Below, one piece after another: positions 7,397 through 14,572 of a DNA stretch of 20,077 nucleotides (positions within the stretch are counted from its first letter, which is position 1; every line of letters starts with the position of its first letter). The notes below the pieces were generated by a model. That model was not told the DNA's origin. It was given only the letters and a program-made list of their open reading frames with translations, and did not search any database. A program made the translations under genes and the position numbers. Source of the stretch: an uncultured beta proteobacterium (GTDB taxonomy: Bacteria > Pseudomonadota > Gammaproteobacteria > Burkholderiales > Burkholderiaceae); contig CAIMPQ010000218.1 in assembly GCA_903843315.1 (NCBI GenBank), positions 1-20,077 of the forward strand, given 5' to 3'.

Positions 7397-8383
7397 TTAC
7401 TTAGGAATATTGGGAATTAAATCTGCCGCACCCTGTGCAAGCAAATCTTTTGCAACAGCAAGCCCAAGAGACTCTGCATCGTCAATGGATTTCACTTTGG
7501 CACTGCCAAGAGCAAGGCAGATGGCTTTGCCGTCGGTGCTGGCAACAAACGATCGGATTTGCATTTGGTCTGCTTGATCCTTACTCCATGTGGCATAGGC
7601 GGCTAAGGGAACTTCACAAGAACCCCCTAATTGTCGAGAAACCATACGCTCTGCTGATACCGCAAGCAAAGTTGGTAAATCATTTAAAGGCGCAAGCCAT
7701 TGTTTGATATTGGGATGCTTGCTTAGAGTCTCAATTCCTAAAGCACCCTGACCAGCTGCTGGTGTGTATGGATCATAAGGAAGGTATGCACGTATGCGGC
7801 TTTCTAAACCCAAGCGCTTGAGCCCGGCTGCTGCCAAAATAATCGCTTGATACTCGCCACGATCCAATTTGCTCATACGAGTATCTAAATTGCCGCGCAA
7901 TGGCTGAATTTCTAGATGAGGGAACTTTGCTCGTAGTACTGACTCACGACGCAGGCTTGAGGTTCCCACAATGGCACCTTTTGGTAAGTCCTCAAGACTT
8001 GCGAAATCGTTCGAGACAAATGCATCACGAGCATCCTCTCGAGCCATCACGCAAGAAAGATCAAATCCTTCGGGCATTACCATCGGGACATCCTTGAGGG
8101 AATGAACCGCCAAATCGGCACGTTCGTCCTCTAGAGCAGCTTCTAATTCTTTAACAAACAGCCCTTTACCCCCTACTTTTGAGAGAGCCCTGTCCAAAAT
8201 CTGGTCCCCGCGGGTAGTCATCCCCAAAATCTGAACATCACACCCTGGATAGAGCTTTTTGAGGCAATCCCGGACGTGTTCAGCCTGCCACATGGCCAGA
8301 CGACTTTCGCGGGAGGCAATGACTAAGCGCTTAGGGGTCGCCGAAGTGGTGGATGGGGGTGAAGAATTTAGGGTTTGGGACAT
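7397..8383 (-). CDS. hemC: Porphobilinogen deaminase (hydroxymethylbilane synthase) HemC
   Basis: A 328-residue cytosolic enzyme that polymerises four porphobilinogens into hydroxymethylbilane. Landmarks are the N-terminal IASRESRLAMWQA, HSLKDVP with the catalytic Asp98, the TSSLRR and LRGNLDTR cofactor-contact segments, and Cys256 in LGGSCEVPLAAYA, which carries the dipyrromethane cofactor. An upstream in-frame extension to 8458 would overlap argH and lacks similarity to the family, so the start is placed at ATG 8383, just before the variable Ser/Thr-rich N-terminus. A TATTTT hexamer lies 7 bases upstream, again with no Shine-Dalgarno sequence. hemD follows closely in the same transcription unit. 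Confidence 0.95.
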   Translation of the reverse strand: MSQTLNSSPPSTTSATPKRLVIASRESRLAMWQAEHVRDCLKKLYPGCDVQILGMTTRGDQILDRALSKVGGKGLFVKELEAALEDERADLAVHSLKDVPMVMPEGFDLSCVMAREDARDAFVSNDFASLEDLPKGAIVGTSSLRRESVLRAKFPHLEIQPLRGNLDTRMSKLDRGEYQAIILAAAGLKRLGLESRIRAYLPYDPYTPAAGQGALGIETLSKHPNIKQWLAPLNDLPTLLAVSAERMVSRQLGGSCEVPLAAYATWSKDQADQMQIRSFVASTDGKAICLALGSAKVKSIDDAESLGLAVAKDLLAQGAADLIPNIPK

Positions 8384-8414
8384 AACATTTAAAATAATCA
8401 AAGACCTACACCAA

Positions 8415-8420
8415 TATACT
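8415..8420 (+). promoter_or_regulatory. argH -10 element, probably leaderless
   Basis: TATACT followed by exactly 6 bases before the argH ATG at 8427, the same hexamer and spacing as at pdxH. I see no clear -35 hexamer 16-18 bases upstream. The whole hemC-argH divergent gap is only 43 bases. Confidence 0.5.
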
Positions 8421-8426
8421 GTGTTT

Positions 8427-9845
8427 ATGAGCTCATCCAAAAATTCCTTAGCCAACAAAGCCCAAGCTTGGTCGGCCCGTTTTACAGAACCCGTTGACGA
8501 ACTAGTTCAGCGGTATACAGCCTCAATCGGCTTTGATCAACGCTTTGCCATGGTGGATATCGCTGGTTCCCTGGCCCACGCTCAAATGCTAGCAACCCAA
8601 AAGATAATCAGCAGCCAGGATTTTGCTGATATTCAAAAGGGAATGGCTCAAATCAAGAGCGAAATTGAAGCCGGTGAATTTAACTGGCAATTGGCTTTGG
8701 AAGACGTGCACCTGAATATTGAAGCGCGCCTAACCGCATTAGTTGGCGATGCTGGCAAACGTTTACATACTGGCCGCTCACGCAATGATCAAGTAGCAAC
8801 CGATTTACGCCTTTGGTTGCGTGACAGCGTAGATGAGATTGCAACTACCTTAAAAACTTTACGTACTGCGCTGTTAGATTTAGCGGAGAAACATGCTGCC
8901 ACCATCATGCCGGGCCATACGCATTTGCAAGTCGCGCAACCCATTACCTTTGGCCACCATCTCATGGCCTACTACGAAATGTTTAGCCGCGATGCCAGCC
9001 GCTTGGCTGATTTACGCACTCGCTTTAATCGTTTACCCTTGGGCGCAGCTGCTTTAGCGGGTACAAGCTACCCAATTGATCGCGAGCAAGTAGCCAAGAT
9101 TCTGGGCTTTGATGGTATTTGTAATAACTCTTTAGATGCAGTGTCAGATCGCGACTTTGCAATTGAGTTCTGCGCCTTTGCATCAATCTTGATGATGCAT
9201 GTCTCTCGCTTATCTGAAGAGCTCGTGCTATGGCTCAGCCCACGCTTTGGCTTTATTGATCTACCAGATCGCTTTTGTACTGGAAGCTCTATCATGCCGC
9301 AAAAGAAAAATCCTGACGTTCCAGAATTGGCTCGCGGTAAAACGGGTCGCGTCTATGGCGATTTGATTTCTTTATTGACGCTGATGAAGAGTCAGCCACT
9401 TGCTTACAACAAAGATAATCAAGAAGACAAAGAGCCTTTGTTTGATGCGGTGGATACCGTTCAAGATACCTTGCGCATCTTTGCTGACATGATCCCGCAT
9501 ATTGAAGTGAAGGCCGATGTCATGAAAGCGGCGGCTGAAGAAGGCTTTGCAACAGCAACGGATTTGGCTGACTACTTAGTTAAAAAGGGTTTGGCCTTCC
9601 GTGACGCCCATGAAGCTGTAGCTCATGCTGTTAAAGCCTGTGTTGGCAGAAACTGCATGCTTACTGACTTAAGTCTTTCTGAGTTGCGTTTTGCTTGTGG
9701 TTTAGATAATCGCCCTGAGCTCATGAACGATGATGTCTTTGCTTTGCTCACTGTGGATGGTTCAGTGCAATCGCGCCAACATGCTGGTGGCACAGCGCCG
9801 TCCCAAGTGCTCGCAGCTATTAAACGGGGTCGTGCAGATCTCTAG
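8427..9845 (+). CDS. argH: Argininosuccinate lyase ArgH
   Basis: A 472-residue cytosolic enzyme that splits argininosuccinate into arginine and fumarate, the last step of arginine synthesis. It belongs to the aspartase/fumarase superfamily. The superfamily signature GSSIMPQKKNPD is intact at 286-297, with the catalytic Ser in the SS pair. The HTGRSRNDQ (114-122) and GHTHLQ (163-168) blocks are also present. The start is ATG 8427, because the N-terminus after it (AWSARFTEPVDELV) matches the family. A longer in-frame reading from 8259 would run through hemC. The gene for a TRAP small permease begins 5 bases after the stop, an unusual partner for argH. Confidence 0.96.
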   Translation: MSSSKNSLANKAQAWSARFTEPVDELVQRYTASIGFDQRFAMVDIAGSLAHAQMLATQKIISSQDFADIQKGMAQIKSEIEAGEFNWQLALEDVHLNIEARLTALVGDAGKRLHTGRSRNDQVATDLRLWLRDSVDEIATTLKTLRTALLDLAEKHAATIMPGHTHLQVAQPITFGHHLMAYYEMFSRDASRLADLRTRFNRLPLGAAALAGTSYPIDREQVAKILGFDGICNNSLDAVSDRDFAIEFCAFASILMMHVSRLSEELVLWLSPRFGFIDLPDRFCTGSSIMPQKKNPDVPELARGKTGRVYGDLISLLTLMKSQPLAYNKDNQEDKEPLFDAVDTVQDTLRIFADMIPHIEVKADVMKAAAEEGFATATDLADYLVKKGLAFRDAHEAVAHAVKACVGRNCMLTDLSLSELRFACGLDNRPELMNDDVFALLTVDGSVQSRQHAGGTAPSQVLAAIKRGRADL

Positions 9846-9850
9846 ATCTA

Positions 9851-10402
9851 ATGGGGTTTTGGTCCAAACTCTCCACAGGTATTGATCGCATCAATCAGCT
9901 GCTCGGCAAAGCTGCCGGCATCATGATCTTGTTGTCATGTGTTGTATCTGCTTCCAATGCCATCATGCGATATGGTTTTGATATCAGCAACAACTGGCCT
10001 CTTGAGCTCCAGTGGTACCTCTTTAGTGCTGCAGTCATGCTCGGTTCCGCATACACCCTAAAACGCAATGAGCATGTTCGTGTTGATCTGATCTACTCGC
10101 GCCTTTCCGATCGTGGGCGCCTTTGGGTTGATCTTTTTGGCTTTACTTTTTTCCTCATGCCAGCCTGTATTCTTTTTACCTGGCTATCTTGGACCTCCCT
10201 ATTTTATCCATCCTGGTTGGTGATGGAACATTCGATGAATTCAGGTGGATTAGCGCGCTATCCCATTAAATTTGTGGTGCCATTCGGTTTCTTCATGCTG
10301 AGCTTGCAAGGCATATCTGAAATCATCAAGCGCATCGGCGCTCTTGACGGTGAGATCACTCTGCCCGCCGAAGACCTTCGTTACGAAAAGCCCATGCAAT
10401 GA
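9851..10402 (+). CDS. dctQ: TRAP transporter small membrane subunit DctQ
   Basis: A 183-residue inner-membrane protein with four predicted hydrophobic segments. It is the DctQ-type small subunit that stabilises the large permease of a sodium-driven tripartite solute importer. The ELQWYLFSAAVMLGSAYTLKRNEHVRVDL block (about 53-81) is characteristic of DctQ. It starts 5 bases after argH and its stop overlaps the dctM start (ATGA). No dctP-type periplasmic binding protein is adjacent, so the substrate is unknown. Family members import C4-dicarboxylates, sialic acid, keto acids or other carboxylates. Confidence 0.9.
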   Translation: MGFWSKLSTGIDRINQLLGKAAGIMILLSCVVSASNAIMRYGFDISNNWPLELQWYLFSAAVMLGSAYTLKRNEHVRVDLIYSRLSDRGRLWVDLFGFTFFLMPACILFTWLSWTSLFYPSWLVMEHSMNSGGLARYPIKFVVPFGFFMLSLQGISEIIKRIGALDGEITLPAEDLRYEKPMQ

Positions 10403-11928
10403 TTCCATTGGAGTGGATGCCACCCCTGATGTTTGGCGGGCTAATCTTCTTTATGTTGATTGGCTTCCCGGTAGCCTTTTCGCTCATGGCAGCCGCCCTA
10501 TTTTTTGCGGCTATCGCTATTAGTGAAGGCTTTTTCGGAATGCCCTTTTTGCAAGCTATTCCACAGCGCATCTTTGGTAGCGTGCTTGCCAATGACCTCC
10601 TGCTCGCTATCCCCTTCTTTACATTTATGGGTGCGATCTTAGAGCGCTGTGGTCTTGCAGAAGAAATGCTGGACTCGATGGGCCAACTCTTTGGGGGTGT
10701 TCGCGGTGGTCTAGGGTACTCAGTGATTATTGTTGGATTTATTCTTGGCGCCATCACTGGCACTGTAGCTGCTCAGGTGATCGCTATGGCGATGATCTCC
10801 TTACCTGTAATGATGCGTTATGGTTACAACATGCGCTACGCTACCGGCGTTCTGGCGGCTTCTGGAACAATTACGCAGCTAGTGCCGCCATCCTTAGTTC
10901 TCATCGTTTTAGCTGACCAGCTGAAAACTCAAAGCGGAAGCGCAGACGTGGGTAGTATGTATCTTGGCGCATGGGGTCCTTCCCTTCTGCAAATTGCCCT
11001 ATTTGCGCTCTATACCTTTTTCTTAAGTCGTATCCGTCCGGATTATTTGCCGCCTATTCCACAAAGCGATCTCACCCTAAAAGGCTGGGCCCTCTGGAAA
11101 AAATGTCTCTTAGGAATCATTCCTTCCGCAGTCTTAATATTCTTAGTACTTGGCACCATCATGACCGGTATCGCCACCCCTACTGAATCCGGCGCTATGG
11201 GGGCGATGGGTGCTTTGCTCTTGGCATGGCTACGCAGAGCACATATTCCACACCTAAAAGGACTCATTCAGGAGGCTTACCAAAATACCATGCGTATTAC
11301 AGCAATGGTGGTATTTATCCTGATTGGTTCAACGTGTTTTTCTGTGGTCTTTCAAGGTGTAGATGGTGGGTTTTGGGTGGAAACCCTTTTCTCTGATTTG
11401 CCTGGTGGTTGGATTGGCTTCTTAATCGTCGTTAATCTCTTTGTCTTTTTCTTGGCTTTTTTCTTAGACTTTTTTGAGATCGCTTTCATTGTTGTTCCAA
11501 TGCTCGCGCCAGTAGCCGTCAAATTACTCTCCCCAGTCTTATTAGAGTCGATGAACGGCAACCCACAGGCTGCCGCAAGCGCAGCACTGGTTTGGTTTGG
11601 TGTCATGTTGTGCGTCAACATGCAAACCTCATTCATGCACCCTCCCTTTGGTTTTGCTCTCTTTTACCTCAGGGGCGTAGCCCCTAAGGAAGTAAAGAGT
11701 AGTGACATTTACTGGGGGGCGTTACCTTGGGTGGGTCTGCAGCTAGTGATGGTTGCCGTAGTGATGGCTTTTCCAGCGCTGGTAACTACTTTTTTAGATA
11801 AACCTGCTGCAATCGTTCAGAGTCAGGATTTCAATTTCACTGGTGAAGAAAATACATCGGATATACCCGCAAACAAAGTAGATGAGGATGCGCCAGTCAA
11901 TTTCCAGCTAGATAAACCCAATAAATAA
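10399..11928 (+). CDS. dctM: TRAP transporter large permease DctM
   Basis: A 509-residue inner-membrane permease with about twelve hydrophobic segments. It is the transport subunit of a TRAP system that uses the sodium gradient. Recognisable DctM blocks are LLAIPFFTFMGAILERCGLAEEML, GAITGTVAAQVIAMAMISLPVMMRYGY, the GTITQLVPPSLVLIVLADQL segment and ATPTESGAMGAMGALL. The last 40 or so residues form an acidic, non-membrane tail (EENTSDIPANKVDEDAP and onward) not typical of short DctM proteins, and its role is unknown. It overlaps dctQ by 4 bases. A weak terminator follows. With argH and dctQ it probably forms one operon. Confidence 0.92.
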   Translation: MIPLEWMPPLMFGGLIFFMLIGFPVAFSLMAAALFFAAIAISEGFFGMPFLQAIPQRIFGSVLANDLLLAIPFFTFMGAILERCGLAEEMLDSMGQLFGGVRGGLGYSVIIVGFILGAITGTVAAQVIAMAMISLPVMMRYGYNMRYATGVLAASGTITQLVPPSLVLIVLADQLKTQSGSADVGSMYLGAWGPSLLQIALFALYTFFLSRIRPDYLPPIPQSDLTLKGWALWKKCLLGIIPSAVLIFLVLGTIMTGIATPTESGAMGAMGALLLAWLRRAHIPHLKGLIQEAYQNTMRITAMVVFILIGSTCFSVVFQGVDGGFWVETLFSDLPGGWIGFLIVVNLFVFFLAFFLDFFEIAFIVVPMLAPVAVKLLSPVLLESMNGNPQAAASAALVWFGVMLCVNMQTSFMHPPFGFALFYLRGVAPKEVKSSDIYWGALPWVGLQLVMVAVVMAFPALVTTFLDKPAAIVQSQDFNFTGEENTSDIPANKVDEDAPVNFQLDKPNK

Positions 11929-11932
11929 TATC

Positions 11933-11957
11933 TTCAATGGGATTATTGAATTTTTTT
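11933..11957 (+). terminator. Possible Rho-independent terminator after dctM
   Basis: A 6-base inverted repeat (TTCAAT at 11933-11938, ATTGAA at 11945-11950) followed by seven T at 11951-11957. The stem has a single G-C pair, so it may be weak. It overlaps the stop codon of the minus-strand panD remnant. Confidence 0.4.
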
Positions 11958-12104
11958 AATCTCTTTAATGCTATTGCCTTCACCAATCAGTAGTACCCTT
12001 GGAATGTGCTTATCCACTTCAGCCTCAGGAACAGAGCCGTTAGTACGGATAATTAAGTGATCACCCACGTGCGCCTTTCTAACTGAGGCCCCATTGCACT
12101 CTAA
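11943..12104 (-). pseudogene. panD: panD 3' remnant (aspartate 1-decarboxylase, C-terminal fragment)
   Basis: On the minus strand, 53 codons read LECNGASVRKAHVGDHLII and onward to GEGNSIKEIKKIQ and a TAA. This matches the C-terminal part of PanD, the pyruvoyl enzyme that makes beta-alanine for pantothenate: the NGAA motif (here NGAS), then VGD-hLII, then a segment equivalent to the family's end. About the first 70 residues, including the Gly-Ser self-cleavage site that forms the pyruvoyl group, are missing. In frame, a TAG lies immediately upstream of the Leu codon. The only possible starts (for example GTG in AHVGD) would give a fragment with no catalytic site. It directly abuts the stop of the GGDEF/EAL gene on the same strand. 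I found no trace of the panD 5' part at the other end of that gene. Confidence 0.75.
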
Positions 12105-14506
12105 CTAGATGAAACTGGCGGTAAGAATTTTTCAGGACGCCCGAAATACCAGCCCTGAAAATAATGGCAGCCTTTTGATAATAATATTGCAAACTGATCT
12201 TCTGTTTCCACGCCCTCTGCAATCACTTCCAAGCCAAGCGAATCTGCAAGGTTCATGATATTTCTGACAATTGCACGATCCTCATTATTGGCAATGATGT
12301 CCGAAACAAATGATTTATCCAACTTGATATATTGAACTGGTAATTTTTGTAAATAGGTTAAAGATGAGTAACCGGTACCAAAATCGTCCAGAATAAATCT
12401 AACCCCTTTACTAATGAAGAGATTCATCACATGAGTCGCCATATCAATATTGTATAAATAGGTGCCTTCTGTAATTTCAAGATGTAGTTTATGCACAGGA
12501 ACATCATATTGTTCACATAAGCCAAAAAACTGATCCACAAACCCTAAATTCATTAACTGATTGGCGCTAATATTAATAAAAAGATAGGGGCCTCCATCTT
12601 CTTTTATATGCTCCATGGTGGCATGGCTTGAGAATATTTTCTTTAAAATACTTTCGCCAACCTCAATCATTTGCCCACTCTTTTCAGCAAAGGGGATAAA
12701 GTCATTCGGCATGATAATTCCAAGTGATGGGTGGTTCCATCGTGCCAAAGCCTCATAAGCAAAACACTGCTTGTTGAGATCCATTACCGGCTGATACTCA
12801 ATGTAAAACTGATCTAGTTTTGATGCATCCCCTAAGCCAGAATAGATTTCATTCTTAGCTTCAAAATTAGCTTCTAATTCATTATCAAAGAGGCGATAGG
12901 AGTTATCCTTGCTCTCTTTTGCAGCATACATTGCAATATCAGCCGATTTCAATATTTGATCAAAATTGTCAATATCATTTGTAAAAATAACTGCGCCAAT
13001 GCTCACTGCTGATTTAACAAAAATATTCTTACCCAAATTAAACTCTATAGCAAGCACATCAAATAATCTGGCGACAACTTCCTCAAGAGCAGTTTTCGCA
13101 GCCTGATGGGTGTTGCCAACTCCCTCAATTAGCAATAGGAACTCATCCCCTCCAATTCGACAAATAGTATCTGTCGACTTCACAGCGCCTTGAATTCGGT
13201 CGCCAAATTTTCGCAGCAACACATCACCAGTTTGGTGCCCATAAGTATCATTAACCACCTTGAACTGATCTAAATCTAGGTACATTAGTCCCCAAAAATA
13301 ATCTTTATCATTAGATCGACTTAAGATGTCATTAATTTTTCGATTAATGAATTGTCTATTTGGAAGCCCTGTCAGAGAATCAAAATAGATCAGATTCTGA
13401 ATCTGATCCTTAGCCTGCTTCTCATCGGTTATATCGCTAATTGCCCCTACCATACGAAGAGGCTCACCCTCCACAGATCTTTCAACAATTGAGCCTTTAT
13501 CTTCAACCCAGATTTGAGTTCCATCAAGACGAATCATGCGATATACAACTTGATAAACCGAGTTCTTCTCTAGGGTTGATTGAAGATGTTCTGTCACCAA
13601 ATCTAAATCATCTGGATGTATTCGATTTTTAAAATCATCGACCGAGAAAAACGGTTGATTAGGGCTCTCTCCAAGCATCTCAATCCAGCGGTGATTGTGC
13701 CTTACTTCACCTGTCAAAATATTCCAGTCCCATACTCCATCCCCAGTAGCATTGAGAACGTAACGCAACTGCTGTTCAGATTTTGTAATTTTTTCATTTG
13801 CAATATCAAGATTGAGCTGATTAAAGCTTTCGAGAAGTTGCTGTTTTTCGGTTTCTGAAATCCCAACCACAAGCCCAATAAAAACGACGTATCTGGTGAT
13901 ACCTAGAAATAATAAGACAATGTAAGTAAAGACATTGATTGCCCCGCCGTCGGTAGCAAATCCTACATTAAAAAAGAGGATTGTTAATAAACGGAGAAAC
14001 CAAACTACTCCGACTAAAAAAAATAAGAGACTTAATGCGGGAGCTAAAGCCACATCAATTTGTTTCTGAATCTTTGTGCAGAAATAGTATCCGTAAAAAC
14101 TTAATGCGCTTGAAACGAATGCAATAACAATTGGCTGATGCACAGGGTCAAATACTTCACTCACCGTCACAAGACTGCCAATCAAAAACAAGAAGGCTAA
14201 TCCTGTTTTTATTACGGCATTTCTAGGGCTTATATTCTCACCAGCAAGAGTAGCTAGGGAAAAATTAACAAGGACTGCGCCTGAGACGGCTAATGCATTG
14301 GCAAATTTATACCAAATGAATTCAGGTAATTCTGCCTTCAGGATAATGAGCGTAACGGCTAATCCTGTGAGTGCAGCCCCTGATGCCCAATACAAAATAT
14401 AACGTGGTCTACTGATCTTAAAAAGAAATAGGAGAAGTACGGCTCCCGCTACTGACGTAAGAGCAAAAAAAGCAAATAATGTAAGTACAAAAATTTTTGT
14501 TGTCAT
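12101..14506 (-). CDS. Membrane PAS-GGDEF-EAL cyclic-di-GMP signalling protein
   Basis: An 801-residue inner-membrane protein. About seven hydrophobic segments lie between residues 5 and 216. They are followed by a short linker, a PAS/PAC domain (about 245-362), a GGDEF domain (about 370-540, motif GGDEF at 452-456) and an EAL domain (about 560-798, EAL at 585-587). The signature residues of both catalytic domains look present: DDFGTGYSS, IKLDKSF and AEGVET in the EAL part. It could therefore both make and degrade cyclic di-GMP. The inhibitory I-site Arg is replaced (KSTD instead of RxxD). The gene is visibly more AT-rich than its neighbours, and its stop abuts the panD remnant, so it may have been acquired. 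TAGACT lies 6 bases before the ATG. The sensed signal is unknown. Confidence 0.93.
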   Translation of the reverse strand: MTTKIFVLTLFAFFALTSVAGAVLLLFLFKISRPRYILYWASGAALTGLAVTLIILKAELPEFIWYKFANALAVSGAVLVNFSLATLAGENISPRNAVIKTGLAFLFLIGSLVTVSEVFDPVHQPIVIAFVSSALSFYGYYFCTKIQKQIDVALAPALSLLFFLVGVVWFLRLLTILFFNVGFATDGGAINVFTYIVLLFLGITRYVVFIGLVVGISETEKQQLLESFNQLNLDIANEKITKSEQQLRYVLNATGDGVWDWNILTGEVRHNHRWIEMLGESPNQPFFSVDDFKNRIHPDDLDLVTEHLQSTLEKNSVYQVVYRMIRLDGTQIWVEDKGSIVERSVEGEPLRMVGAISDITDEKQAKDQIQNLIYFDSLTGLPNRQFINRKINDILSRSNDKDYFWGLMYLDLDQFKVVNDTYGHQTGDVLLRKFGDRIQGAVKSTDTICRIGGDEFLLLIEGVGNTHQAAKTALEEVVARLFDVLAIEFNLGKNIFVKSAVSIGAVIFTNDIDNFDQILKSADIAMYAAKESKDNSYRLFDNELEANFEAKNEIYSGLGDASKLDQFYIEYQPVMDLNKQCFAYEALARWNHPSLGIIMPNDFIPFAEKSGQMIEVGESILKKIFSSHATMEHIKEDGGPYLFINISANQLMNLGFVDQFFGLCEQYDVPVHKLHLEITEGTYLYNIDMATHVMNLFISKGVRFILDDFGTGYSSLTYLQKLPVQYIKLDKSFVSDIIANNEDRAIVRNIMNLADSLGLEVIAEGVETEDQFAILLSKGCHYFQGWYFGRPEKFLPPVSSS

Positions 14507-14572
14507 ATATAAAGTCTATAGCTAACTTATGAGTACTATCTCTATAAGAAATTAGCCTACTTTTAGTTACTC

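Noticed and set aside
8259..8426. N-terminal extension of argH
   Set aside because: It reads antisense through hemC; ArgH similarity begins only after ATG 8427.
8384..8458. N-terminal extension of hemC
   Set aside because: It would overlap the argH start, shows no HemC similarity, and the family-like N-terminus begins after the ATG at 8383.
11943..12104. Small functional gene translationally coupled to the GGDEF/EAL stop
   Set aside because: No start codon exists in the PanD-like frame at the junction; the nearby ATG and GTG are in other frames and end quickly.
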